A stretch of DNA of 64,000 nt from Neolewinella lacunae (GCF_014349155.1 NZ_JACSIT010000141.1:122919-186918); one strand, 5' to 3'. Positions 26,190 to 34,085 are shown, numbered from the stretch's first letter. Notes: a model not told the origin generated them from the sequence alone. Translations and numbers: made by a program.

Positions 26190-27071
26190 ATGCGCCACTC
26201 CATCGAAAACCACTGCCTGCGCCTGACCGTCAAAGAAGTCGGCGCCGAACTTTCCAGCCTCGTCCACCTCCCCAGCGGCCGCGAGTACATCTGGCAAGCC
26301 GACCCCGCCATCTGGGGCAGCCACGCCCCCGTGCTTTTCCCGATCATCGGCGTGCTGAAAGACGGTAAAACCACCATCGACGGCCAGGAATACCGCATCC
26401 CCAAACACGGCATGGTGCGCCACAACCAAAATCTCGAGCCTTACTCCCACACCGAAGACCGCCTGACTTTTCGCCTGAACTGGGACGAAAAAACCCTGGA
26501 ACAGTACCCTTACGAATTCGACTTCCGCGTCACCTACCGCCTGCGTGAAGAGCACGTGATCGTCTACCACGAAATCCGTAACGAGGACGACAAAACGATG
26601 TATTTCTGCCTCGGCGGTCATCCTGCCTTTCGCGTGCCTTGCTTCGAAGGAGACCGGTACGAAGATTATTTCCTCCGCTTCGAAAGCCCCGAAGACGCCC
26701 GCAGCTACCTGGTTTTGCCCGATGGGACGATTGGCCAGGACACCCGCGAAGTGCCGTGGCGCGACGGCAACATCCTGCCCCTCACCCACAATCTTTTTGC
26801 CCACGATGCGCTGGTGTTCAAAGACCTCCACTCGCACAGCGTCATCCTCGAAAGTGCCCGTAGCGGCCCCGTCCTGAAGCTCGATTATGCGGGCTGGACG
26901 CACTTCGGGATCTGGGCCAAACCCGAGGGCGATTTTGTTTGCCTCGAACCCTGGATGGGGCTTTCGGACCCCGCCGATAGCGACGGACAATTCAAACACA
27001 AGGAGGGCATCATCTCCCTGGAGCCCGGCGAAACTTACGAGATGAGTTTCGACATTAAGATACTGCTGTAG
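26190..27071 (+). CDS. Aldose 1-epimerase-family protein
   Basis: A 293-residue protein of the galactose mutarotase-like fold. Family features include VKEVGAELSSLVHLPSGREYIWQADPAIWGSHAPVLFPIIG, KHGMVRHNQ, MYFCLGGHPAFRVP with the catalytic-type histidine, and VCLEPWMGLSDPADSDGQFKHKEGIISLEPGE. It is closest to the YeaD/LacX-type branch, whose members act on hexose or hexose-6-phosphate anomers; the substrate is not known. The ATG at 26190 is the first with a recognisable N-terminus. It is divergent from the CotH gene. Confidence 0.92.
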   Translation: MRHSIENHCLRLTVKEVGAELSSLVHLPSGREYIWQADPAIWGSHAPVLFPIIGVLKDGKTTIDGQEYRIPKHGMVRHNQNLEPYSHTEDRLTFRLNWDEKTLEQYPYEFDFRVTYRLREEHVIVYHEIRNEDDKTMYFCLGGHPAFRVPCFEGDRYEDYFLRFESPEDARSYLVLPDGTIGQDTREVPWRDGNILPLTHNLFAHDALVFKDLHSHSVILESARSGPVLKLDYAGWTHFGIWAKPEGDFVCLEPWMGLSDPADSDGQFKHKEGIISLEPGETYEMSFDIKILL

Positions 27072-27072
27072 A

Positions 27073-27090
27073 GGGCGCGGCCGCAGGTGC
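27073..27090 (-). repeat. Dispersed 18-bp repeat after the epimerase gene
   Basis: Exact consensus on the minus strand, directly after the epimerase stop codon. It is followed by a C/G-tract hairpin that also accompanies the copy at 62419. Confidence 0.9.
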
Positions 27091-27118
27091 TCCCCCCCCA
27101 CCCCCCCGATGGGGGGAG
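27090..27118. terminator. C/G-tract hairpin between convergent genes
   Basis: CTCCCCCC (27090-27097) can pair with GGGGGGAG (27111-27118) over a 13-nt loop. It sits between the ends of the epimerase and the response-regulator genes, so it may end transcription from both sides. There is no clear U tract. Confidence 0.45.
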
Positions 27119-27159
27119 AATGGACGAAGAGCGAGGGATGACCCCCGCCAAAAACTGCT

Positions 27160-28209
27160 TTACACCAACAATCCGCGTAAGCCTTCCACCTCCTGAATAA
27201 CGAGTTTTTTGCCCTGGTTGGCTACCAAACCCTCGCGCTTAAAGTCGGAGAGGGCGCGGATGACGCTTTCCTTTGTGCTGCCCACCATTTGGGCGAGTTC
27301 TTCGCGCGATAGCTCGATGGGCTGGCCGGCGTACTTCTGGTGCAGGTCGCAAAGAACCAGCGCCGTGCGCCGCCGTACACTGTCGTAAGCCTGGTGAACG
27401 AGGCGTTCGCTGTGGGCCACCACCCGGCTGGCCATGAGGCGCATCAGGGCCTCGGTGATGTTGCGGTCGGTATTGAGCAGCTTGAGGAGGCTATCCGTGG
27501 CCAGCGCCTGCAGGGTCGCTCCGCTGGACGCCCCACGGGCAGTATAGTGAAAAGGCGCGCGTTCCAAGACGGAAGGGATGCCAAAAACCTCCCCTTCGCC
27601 CAGCTCCGCGATGATGTAATCCCGGCCATACTCGTGGGAGCGGCTGAGGTGAACGCGACCGCCACTAACCCGGTAGATGAAGTGTGGGTATTCGCCCTCG
27701 CGGACAATCGTCTGGCCCGCATCGATGAGCAGTGGCCGCCCCGTTTCCGCAAAGGCCTTTTCCAGGCGGGCAAAGCCTCCTTCGGGGTTGCTCAGGTGGG
27801 CAGTGGCCGCGCCGGAGGGGTCGGTACCGCGCAATTTGGCTTTTTTGAGCCGGGTGCGGATGACGCTGAGCAGCTCGTCTTTGTAGAAAGGCTTGGTGAT
27901 GTAGTCGTCCGCCCCCAGGTTCATCCCCCGGCGGATGTCGTCCTTTTCCGTGCGGGCGGTCAGGAAAATGAAGGGGATGCCGCTGGTGCGTTCGTTTTCG
28001 CTGAGCAGGTTGAGTACGCCGTAGCCATCCAGTTCGGGCATCATCACGTCGCAGAGAATCAGGTCGGGCGAGGCCTGGATGGCGGTTTTTACGCCCGCCA
28101 GCCCGTTGGGTTCGGCCAGGACGGTGTAGCCATAGAGTTCGAGGATTTCGGCCAGGTTTTCCCGGACTTCCTCGTTGTCTTCAATGATCAGAATGGTGGT
28201 GGTTTCCAT
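27160..28209 (-). CDS. Response regulator: receiver domain fused to CRP/FNR-type DNA-binding protein
   Basis: A 349-residue regulator. Residues about 5-120 form a receiver domain: IIEDNEEVRENLAEIL (acidic pair), DLILCDVMMPELDG (phospho-Asp), FIFLTARTEKDD (Thr/Ala switch) and ITKPFYKDELL (Lys). Residues about 145-260 are a cyclic-nucleotide-binding-like barrel (LLIDAGQTIVREGEYPHFIYRVSGGRVHLSRS, GEGEVFGIPSVLE). The C-terminal Crp HTH is ELSREELAQMVGSTKESVIRALSDFKREGLVANQGKKLVI. No N-terminal FNR cysteine cluster is seen. It lies 11 nt downstream of the FixL-like kinase gene. By motif and context it should activate the twin-dyad promoters of the cbb3 island. Confidence 0.93.
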   Translation of the reverse strand: METTTILIIEDNEEVRENLAEILELYGYTVLAEPNGLAGVKTAIQASPDLILCDVMMPELDGYGVLNLLSENERTSGIPFIFLTARTEKDDIRRGMNLGADDYITKPFYKDELLSVIRTRLKKAKLRGTDPSGAATAHLSNPEGGFARLEKAFAETGRPLLIDAGQTIVREGEYPHFIYRVSGGRVHLSRSHEYGRDYIIAELGEGEVFGIPSVLERAPFHYTARGASSGATLQALATDSLLKLLNTDRNITEALMRLMASRVVAHSERLVHQAYDSVRRRTALVLCDLHQKYAGQPIELSREELAQMVGSTKESVIRALSDFKREGLVANQGKKLVIQEVEGLRGLLV

Positions 28210-28220
28210 AGCGGTGGGGT

Positions 28221-29420
28221 TCAGATCTGCTCGGGGCCCAAGGGGATTAAGACGGTGAAGGCCGACCCTTTGCCCAAGGTACTGGTAAATTCGACGGTGC
28301 CTTCCAGTAATTTCACGTAGTGATCGACGATGTTGAGGCCCAGGCCAGTACCCTGCACATTTTCTACGTTGCGGGCCCGGAAAAAACGGTCGAAAAGGTG
28401 GACCTGGTCTTCGGCGGGAATGCCAATGCCCTGGTCTTGGACGGTAATAAAGCATTGTTCCTGCCGCCGACCGGTGGAAATGCGGATCTCCTGCCCGGGG
28501 GAAGAATACTTGGCAGCGTTGGAAATGAGGTTGACGAGGACGTGGCGCAGCAATTTCGGGTCGCTGACGATCAGCTTGGGTTCCTCGGCCAGCTCCAGGA
28601 TGATCCGCTGGGCGTCTTTCATTTGCCCTTCGCTGGACTCTACGCAGGTGGCCACCAGTGCGCGCAAATCGATCAGGCGGGGCAGCGCGGTGATTTCTCC
28701 CTGCTCCAGTTTGGAGAGGGAAAGAAAGTCGTTCAACACCTCGGTGAGTTGTAAGACGGCGTCCTTGATGCGGGTGACGTGTTTTTCGCGCTTGGGTTGT
28801 TCCGTTGTTTCCTTGTAGAGCTCGATCAGCTCGATGGAGCTTAGCACGGTGCTCAGGGGCGTTTTGAACTCGTGGCTGGCCATGCTCAGGAAGCGGCTCT
28901 TGAGTTCATTGAGTTCGCGCTCTTTGCTGAGGGCCTTTTGCAGTTCCCGCTCCCGTTCCCGGAGGGCGGCGGTGCGTTCTTCGACTTTGTTTTCCAGTTC
29001 CGTGTTGAGTTCCTCCACCCGGCGTTGGGCGCGTTTGAACTCCGAAAGGTCGTGAAGAATACCGGTGTAGATCGTCTGTCCGTCCAGATGGACTTCACTC
29101 ACGGCCAGGCGCAGGGGGAAAATCTCGCCGTCCTTGCGCCGGCCGATGACCTCCCGCCCGATGCCGATGATGTGTTTCTGGCCGGTGGCGTGGTAGCGGT
29201 GCAGGTAATCATCGTGGTGGGCGCGGTCGTGCTCACCCATTAGCATATTTACTTTTTGCCCCCGCAGTTCCTTGGCCGCGTATCCAAAAAGTTCGCAGGC
29301 CGCCTGGTTGACGTTCTCGATAACGCCTTGGGTGCTCATGGTGATGATGCCGTCGGTGGCCATTTCAAACAAGGCCCGGAGGCGGCGGCTGTCTTCCTCA
29401 CCCAGTTTATGCTCGGTCAT
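28221..29420 (-). CDS. FixL-like PAS sensor histidine kinase
   Basis: A 399-residue cytoplasmic kinase with one PAS domain and no membrane segment. The PAS core HRYHATGQKHIIGIGREVIGRRKDGEIFPLRLAVSE is strikingly like the heme PAS of rhizobial FixL. Histidines in EHDRAHHDDYLHRY sit where FixL has its proximal heme ligand. A coiled coil (RVEELNTELENKVEERTAALRERERELQKAL) leads to the H-box MASHEFKTPLSTVL, N-box LISNAAKYSS, and G boxes DQGIGIP and GTGLGLNIV. It probably senses O2 and phosphorylates the receiver-CRP protein encoded just downstream. Heme binding is inference. Confidence 0.92.
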   Translation of the reverse strand: MTEHKLGEEDSRRLRALFEMATDGIITMSTQGVIENVNQAACELFGYAAKELRGQKVNMLMGEHDRAHHDDYLHRYHATGQKHIIGIGREVIGRRKDGEIFPLRLAVSEVHLDGQTIYTGILHDLSEFKRAQRRVEELNTELENKVEERTAALRERERELQKALSKERELNELKSRFLSMASHEFKTPLSTVLSSIELIELYKETTEQPKREKHVTRIKDAVLQLTEVLNDFLSLSKLEQGEITALPRLIDLRALVATCVESSEGQMKDAQRIILELAEEPKLIVSDPKLLRHVLVNLISNAAKYSSPGQEIRISTGRRQEQCFITVQDQGIGIPAEDQVHLFDRFFRARNVENVQGTGLGLNIVDHYVKLLEGTVEFTSTLGKGSAFTVLIPLGPEQI

Positions 29421-29450
29421 CGGCGTCGGTTTAGCTTTCTACGGATGTGG

Positions 29451-29458
29451 TAAAGGTA
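29451..29458 (-). promoter_or_regulatory. Putative promoter of the FixL-like kinase gene (-7 element)
   Basis: TACCTTTA on the minus strand, 31 nt upstream of ATG 29420. It overlaps a perfect small palindrome, GGTAAG-GGGC-CTTACC (29455-29470), which could be an operator. Confidence 0.38.
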
Positions 29459-29588
29459 AGGGGCCTTACCGACAAAAAGTGCCCCTGGCAGTAACCAGAG
29501 GCACGAGAACTGTACTTACAATAAATATCCCCAGACCGATAAACTCTAAATTCTTAACGGGGGTGGACCTTGCACCTGTCCTTACCCG

Positions 29589-29606
29589 GCACCTGCGTCC
29601 GCGCCC
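29589..29606 (+). repeat. Dispersed 18-bp repeat upstream of the FixL-like gene
   Basis: GCACCTGCGTCCGCGCCC; a half copy (GCACCTGTCC) precedes it at 29572. Together with the copy at 27073 it brackets the two-gene regulatory unit, ends outward. Confidence 0.88.
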
Positions 29607-29657
29607 GGTAAGAAAACCAGGACGCTGGGCAATTAATGGGTGCGGAGTGTTCCGTTA

Positions 29658-29891
29658 TCAGGCCACCTGCTGGGTGCGGGTAGGTTTATTTTTCATTTTT
29701 ACGGCTTTTGCCTCAGCGGCGCCTACTGTGGGTTCGGGCAGGAAGCTCACGCCCAGCACGGCACTGAGAAAGAGCGGGAGGGCGAGGATGGCGACCAGGG
29801 GTTGACCGATAAAGAGGCCACCAATTACGCAGGCCATCATCAGGAAAAAGCGGATCAGGACGCTATCAAAGGAGCAGGCGAAAAAGCGCAT
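29658..29891 (-). CDS. Small membrane protein in the cbb3 island
   Basis: A 77-residue protein, MRFFACSFDSVLIRFFLMMACVIGG onward, with two hydrophobic segments (about residues 10-30 and 32-50) and a charged tail (EAKAVKMKNKPTRTQQVA). No family is recognised. It is supported as a real gene because its start lies 54 nt from a twin-dyad promoter identical in layout to those of hemN and ccoS. It could assist oxidase assembly or redox homeostasis; this is only context. Confidence 0.68.
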   Translation of the reverse strand: MRFFACSFDSVLIRFFLMMACVIGGLFIGQPLVAILALPLFLSAVLGVSFLPEPTVGAAEAKAVKMKNKPTRTQQVA

Positions 29892-29913
29892 GTGTTTGTG
29901 TTTTGTTGTGTCA

Positions 29914-29980
29914 CAAATTTCGGGCGCTCAGCCAGCGTGGGCACTGATGCAGGTCACGGGGTAAAATGATCTGTGTCACC
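29914..29980 (-). promoter_or_regulatory. Twin-dyad activator promoter of the small membrane protein gene
   Basis: Dyads TGA-N6-TCA lie at 29945-29956 and 29967-29978 (22 bp apart); the distal one reads GGTGACACAGATCATT on the minus strand. A 23-nt gap leads to GAAATTTG (29921 to 29914), a weak -7 element. The ATG is 54 nt from the proximal dyad. Confidence 0.7.
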
Positions 29981-29996
29981 CTCCGTGCTGTTCAGC

Positions 29997-30401
29997 TCAC
30001 ACGTAGTCTTCCAGCCGGATGGGCTCCTGATCGATCAGGCGGATCAGGTCCAGGGTCGTCACGATTCCCACCAGTTTGTCCTCCTCTAACACGGGCAAGG
30101 CGTGAAATTTATTGAGGGTAAACAGGTTGGCGGCGGTGCGCACGGTATCGGAGGGTTCCAGCTTGGCGACGTGGGCCGTCATGATATCGCTCACGGTGTT
30201 GAGGCCGCTGCCGGGGAAACTCAGCTTCAGGAAATCCGATTGGCTGAGAATGCCGGCCAAACGCCCCTCGGGGGTAAGCACCGGGAGGTGGTGTACTCCG
30301 TGCCGGACCAGTAGGTCGATGGCTACGGTGACGGGGGTATGAATAGTCACCGTGGCGAGGTCCGTCGTCATGATGGTAGCGATTTTTGTAAGGAGATTCA
30401 T
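29997..30401 (-). CDS. CBS-domain protein
   Basis: A 134-residue protein made of two CBS motifs. The first is IMTTDLATVTIHTPVTVAIDLLVRHGVHHLPVLTPEGRLAGILSQSDFLKL, the second IMTAHVAKLEPSDTVRTAANLFTLNKFHALPVLEEDKLVGIVTTLDLIRLI. Such pairs bind adenosyl ligands and act as energy sensors. It is at the downstream end of the cbb3 gene string, 52 nt after the TauE/SafE-like gene. CBS proteins often accompany cbb3 oxidase genes in Bacteroidota; the partner is unknown. Confidence 0.92.
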   Translation of the reverse strand: MNLLTKIATIMTTDLATVTIHTPVTVAIDLLVRHGVHHLPVLTPEGRLAGILSQSDFLKLSFPGSGLNTVSDIMTAHVAKLEPSDTVRTAANLFTLNKFHALPVLEEDKLVGIVTTLDLIRLIDQEPIRLEDYV

Positions 30402-30453
30402 AATTTATTGCTTTTAAGCTTAAGTATAATGGAAGTTAAGGTTGGAGCACCCA

Positions 30454-31137
30454 TCAATGGCACATTGGCGGGAAGGCCAGTTGCTGAAAGTTGTAGAAAT
30501 CGTTGGGCAGGTAGGCCGTCCAGCCCCGCCAAAGCAGGAGCAGCCCGGCCAGGCCAATGACGTAAGGCGTGAAGGCCGCCAGGCGGTCGGGGCCCAGGCG
30601 GACGATGCGGCGGCCCAGGAAGAGACTGCCCAGCAACAGGGGCAGCGTCCCGAGGCCAAAGGCCAGCATGAAGGCGGCACCCTTCGCCGGGCTGCCCGCG
30701 TTGGCCGCCGCAATGACGGCCAGGTAAACCAGGCCGCAGGGCAGCAAACCGTTGCACGCCCCCAGCACCAGCTTGGCCCGCAAACCTCCCTGCGCGGCAA
30801 AGGTGGCGGCCACCCCGCGCAGCCGCAGTTGGAAGCGGGCAAACCACGGCTGCCGCGCCAGCAGCTTACCGGGGTCCAGGCGCAGTACGGCAAAGGCCAC
30901 CAACAGCCCCCCCGAAACCAGGGCCACCGTGCTCTGGGCGTTCCAGAGTTGCATCCCCAGCCCGAGGCTGCCGAGCAATGCCCCCAGCAAGAGGTAAACC
31001 CCAATGCGCCCCGTCTGGTAGGCCAGGGCAGATCGCAGCCCGTTGCCCGCCCCCATGGCCAGCATCAGCGGGCCACACATGCCTACGCAGTGCAGGCTGC
31101 CGGTCAGGCCCAGGGCGAAGGCGATGCTCAGTTCCAC
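30454..31137 (-). CDS. Sulfite exporter TauE/SafE-family (DsbD/UreH-like) membrane protein
   Basis: A 227-residue membrane protein with about six hydrophobic segments. It begins MELSIAFALGLTGSLHCVGMCGPLMLAMG; the paired cysteines of HCVGMCGP and the second LGACNGLLPCGLVY motif are typical of the UreH/TauE-like proteins encoded with cbb3 oxidases. In that setting such proteins are thought to take part in copper handling or thiol chemistry during oxidase assembly. It starts 12 nt after ccoH and is certainly in the same transcript. Confidence 0.9.
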   Translation of the reverse strand: MELSIAFALGLTGSLHCVGMCGPLMLAMGAGNGLRSALAYQTGRIGVYLLLGALLGSLGLGMQLWNAQSTVALVSGGLLVAFAVLRLDPGKLLARQPWFARFQLRLRGVAATFAAQGGLRAKLVLGACNGLLPCGLVYLAVIAAANAGSPAKGAAFMLAFGLGTLPLLLGSLFLGRRIVRLGPDRLAAFTPYVIGLAGLLLLWRGWTAYLPNDFYNFQQLAFPPMCH

Positions 31138-31149
31138 GGTACCCGGAAT

Positions 31150-31587
31150 TTAAAGGGTGAGGTCCAGCTCGTCGTAGTACCCTACGCCAGCTTTTTTCCA
31201 TTCCACAATGACGCGGTAGCGGCCCAGGGGCAGTCCGGCAACGTTGAGGGGCATCCTGCCATCGGCCGCCACGGCCAGGGCCGCCCGCCGGTCGTTGGTC
31301 TTGCTGCTCGGCCGGTACAAGAGCACACTCCCTTCAATTGCTCCCGCCGGAGCGGCGGGGAATTGGAGGGCGGGGCCGTCGGCCGTATGGTCCAGGCGCA
31401 GGCCCTCCGTGAGTCCTCTGCTGTTCTGGCGGCGGTCAAATTCTTGTTGGTAGTTGATGTCGCGCGCGTAGTAATCTTCGTACACCAGGCTGTTGTCAAA
31501 GTTGCGGCTTTTCACCACCACGATTACGAGGGTGCTGACAAAAAAGGCGTAGAAAAGGAAGATGCCGTGGCCCCAGTGGAGTTTCAT
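31150..31587 (-). CDS. ccoH: FixH/CcoH-family oxidase assembly protein
   Basis: A 145-residue protein with one N-terminal membrane helix (WGHGIFLFYAFFVSTLVIVVVKS) and an extracytoplasmic beta-rich domain ending LPLGRYRVIVEWKKAGVGYYDELDLTL. NFDNSLVYEDYYARDINYQQEFDRRQN right after the helix is characteristic of Bacteroidota FixH. It aids stable assembly of cbb3 oxidase. One nucleotide separates it from ccoG upstream. Confidence 0.93.
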   Translation of the reverse strand: MKLHWGHGIFLFYAFFVSTLVIVVVKSRNFDNSLVYEDYYARDINYQQEFDRRQNSRGLTEGLRLDHTADGPALQFPAAPAGAIEGSVLLYRPSSKTNDRRAALAVAADGRMPLNVAGLPLGRYRVIVEWKKAGVGYYDELDLTL

Positions 31588-31588
31588 G

Positions 31589-33184
31589 TCATTTGTTTTT
31601 GTGGGGATGTACGAATGTGGTGTAGAGGTGCTCCACCTCCTTGCCCTCTACCGTCACGCTGATCTCTACCTGCCCGTTAAAGGCGGGCCCGGGGTCGGCG
31701 GGGAGGTCCACGAAAAGTGCCCCTTCGGTGATTTTTCCGGGCTGGGCGGCGGGGGCCGTGCCTACGAAGCGGACTTTTGCGCCCGGCATTTTCACCACGC
31801 TGAAGTCCAGCGGCAGTTCGTCGCCGGTTTTGTTGACAATCTGGTAGCTGTACAGGTTGTTGTAGCTGCCGTCGGCGTTCTCCTGGTACAGCAGGCCAGG
31901 GGTGCGGAGCAGCAGCACGTCGAGGCCATCGCGGCCACCGAGCAAGACGATGTTCAGGGCGATGAGGGCCAGCAGTACGCCCGAATAGGCCATCACCCGG
32001 GGGGTCCAGATCCGGCGTTGCTGCCGCGCCACGCCGCTTTCGCTGTCGTAGCGGATCAGGCCGCGGGGTCGCTCAATTTTGTCCATCACCTCGTCGCAGG
32101 CGTCGATGCAGGCCGTGCAGTTGATGCACTCCAGCTGGATGCCGTTGCGGATGTCAATGCCCGTCGGGCACACCTGCACGCAGAGGCCGCAGTCGATGCA
32201 GTCGCCCTTGCGTACGGGTTCGGTGTCCAGCTGCAAAACATCGGCAGCCGTATAGTTTTGGGTGGGCGCGGCCGCAGGTGCCGGGGTGGTGGATGCGGAG
32301 CGATGACCGTCCCGCTCCAGGGCGGCTTCCATGCGGTGCAGGATCTGATCGCTGCAGCTTTCGCGGCCCTCCCGGCAGTCGGCACAGTCCGTACAACTGC
32401 TCTTTTTAGGTTGCCCCTTGCGGATTTTCCCCCGGGGCTCCCCGCGCTCGTAGTCGTAGATTACATTGATGCTGTCGTCATCGAGCAATACCCCCTGCAA
32501 GCGGCCGTAAGGGCAAATGGCAATGCACACCTGCTCCCGCATATTCGCAAACACGAAGTAGAACACGCCGATGAACACCACGATGGCCAGGAAGCCCAGC
32601 GGCGCATCCAGGGGAGATTGCCGGACCGTCGCCAAAACCGCATCCGTACCGATGATGTAGGCCAGGAAAGTGTGGGCAATCACGGCGGAAATGAGGAGGA
32701 AGAGCCCTTGCTTGAGCACCCTCTTGCGGATTTTCTCCGCACTCCAGGGGGCCTGGGCCAAGCGCCGCTGGGCGTTGGCATCGCCTTCCACCCAGTACTC
32801 AATTTTCCGGAAGACCATTTCCATGAAGATGGTTTGCGGACAAACCCACCCGCAAAAGATCCGCCCGAAAACGACGGTAAACAGCGCGATAAAGACCACT
32901 CCGGTGATCATCAGAATGGCAAAGAGGTGAAAATCCTGGGGCGAAAAGCTGAGCCCGAAAAGGATGAAGCGGCGCTCAAGTACATTGAGCAGTACCAGCG
33001 GTGCACCGCCTACGCGCAGCCAGGGCAAGCCAAACAAGATGGCCAGCAGCACAAAGCTGAGGTAGGTACGCCAACGGTAATACCGCCCCCTGGGCTGCTT
33101 GGGGAATACCCAGCGGCGCTTTCCTTCGGCATCAACCGTGCCGATGCTGTCCCTGAAACTCTCCTTTTGGCCACCGGTGCCCAT
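31589..33184 (-). CDS. ccoG: cbb3 oxidase accessory protein CcoG (RdxA/FixG), with Cys-containing insertion
   Basis: A 531-residue membrane iron-sulfur protein implicated in copper reduction during cbb3 assembly. Several hydrophobic segments precede the motifs FCGWVCPQTIFME and CICPYGRLQGVLLDDDSINVIYDYERGEPRGK. The two 4Fe-4S sites are CIDCGLCVQVCPTGIDIRNG and CINCTACIDACDEVMD. The C-terminus is an Ig-like FixG domain. Between RGEPRGK and the first ferredoxin motif lies an extra stretch of about 65 residues containing CTDCADCREGRESC and a repeat-encoded APAAAP linker (residues 302-307). I do not recall this in usual CcoG. One nucleotide separates it from ccoP. Confidence 0.94.
   Translation of the reverse strand: MGTGGQKESFRDSIGTVDAEGKRRWVFPKQPRGRYYRWRTYLSFVLLAILFGLPWLRVGGAPLVLLNVLERRFILFGLSFSPQDFHLFAILMITGVVFIALFTVVFGRIFCGWVCPQTIFMEMVFRKIEYWVEGDANAQRRLAQAPWSAEKIRKRVLKQGLFLLISAVIAHTFLAYIIGTDAVLATVRQSPLDAPLGFLAIVVFIGVFYFVFANMREQVCIAICPYGRLQGVLLDDDSINVIYDYERGEPRGKIRKGQPKKSSCTDCADCREGRESCSDQILHRMEAALERDGHRSASTTPAPAAAPTQNYTAADVLQLDTEPVRKGDCIDCGLCVQVCPTGIDIRNGIQLECINCTACIDACDEVMDKIERPRGLIRYDSESGVARQQRRIWTPRVMAYSGVLLALIALNIVLLGGRDGLDVLLLRTPGLLYQENADGSYNNLYSYQIVNKTGDELPLDFSVVKMPGAKVRFVGTAPAAQPGKITEGALFVDLPADPGPAFNGQVEISVTVEGKEVEHLYTTFVHPHKNK
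32264..32281 (-). repeat. Dispersed 18-bp repeat inside ccoG
   Basis: Exact consensus on the coding strand, in frame as APAAAP within the insertion before the ferredoxin-like motifs. Confidence 0.9.
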
Positions 33185-33185
33185 G

Positions 33186-34085
33186 TTACTTGCTTAAAGG
33201 TTCTGTAATTTCCTCCGCGTATTCCACGCCCTCCGGAGCCTTGGCATTGGGGGGAGAAGTTCCGCCGATGCTTTTGATGAAGCTGGCCAGTTCCTGCATG
33301 TCACGCGGACGCAATTCGCTCTTCCAGGCAATCATACCTTTTTCGGGGACTCCGTACTTGATGGTCTTGAAGACCTCCCCGACGCTGCCGCCGTGGAGCC
33401 AGAACTTATCCGTCAGGTTGGGGCCAATACCCCCCTCTCCCAACTGCCCGTGGCAAACGGCACACTTCGCAGAAAACAAGGTGCGTCCTTTCTCGATGGC
33501 CTCGTTTTCCACCAACAGCGGCACGTTGGTCTCATCAATGGCATCCTCCTGGGTCGCCAGGTAGGCTTTTACTTCGGCGGCGGCATTTTCCATCTCGTAG
33601 ACGTAGCTTTCGTGTTGCAGGTTGCCGTAGTCCGAAAAGTGGACAAACCAGATGTACACGGGGGCAAAGGCCATGGTCAGGTACAACACCCCTTTCCACC
33701 AGGGTGGCAGGTTGTTGTCCAGTTCCTTGATGCCGTCGTAGTTGTGGGAGAGCATAATTTCTTCTTCCGCTTCCAGCGGCACCCCGCCCTTCATGCGGTC
33801 GTAGAGGCGCTTCCACCAGGGTTCCGTCATGGCAGCGGGCAGGGGGATGCCGACCTTTTGCAATACTTCCGGGTGGTATTGCTCCAGCATCCGCAGGCGT
33901 TGCATGCCCATCAGGGTAAAGCTCAGGTTAATGACGGCTCCCATCCCGGCCAGAAAAACCACCAGCATCAAGACGAGCAGCAGTTGCTCGAGTACGCTCA
34001 TTCCGGAGAACAAGCCTCCGGGGGCCACCTCCGCAACCGGCGCGGTGGCTTGCAACAACAGAGAATGATAAATTGAGGAATTCAC
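33186..34085 (-). CDS. ccoP: cbb3-type cytochrome c oxidase subunit III (single-heme CcoP)
   Basis: A 299-residue subunit with an N-terminal membrane helix (VLEQLLLVLMLVVFLAGMGAV), a cytoplasmic-like loop with HNYDGIKELDNNLPPWWKGVLYLTMAFAPVYIWF (the CcoP core), and a periplasmic heme c domain with CAVCHGQLGEGGIGPNLTD and later KGMIAWKSEL. Only one CxxCH is present, whereas proteobacterial CcoP usually has two. Its ATG overlaps the ccoQ stop (ATGA at 34082-34085). Confidence 0.95.
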   Translation of the reverse strand: MNSSIYHSLLLQATAPVAEVAPGGLFSGMSVLEQLLLVLMLVVFLAGMGAVINLSFTLMGMQRLRMLEQYHPEVLQKVGIPLPAAMTEPWWKRLYDRMKGGVPLEAEEEIMLSHNYDGIKELDNNLPPWWKGVLYLTMAFAPVYIWFVHFSDYGNLQHESYVYEMENAAAEVKAYLATQEDAIDETNVPLLVENEAIEKGRTLFSAKCAVCHGQLGEGGIGPNLTDKFWLHGGSVGEVFKTIKYGVPEKGMIAWKSELRPRDMQELASFIKSIGGTSPPNAKAPEGVEYAEEITEPLSK

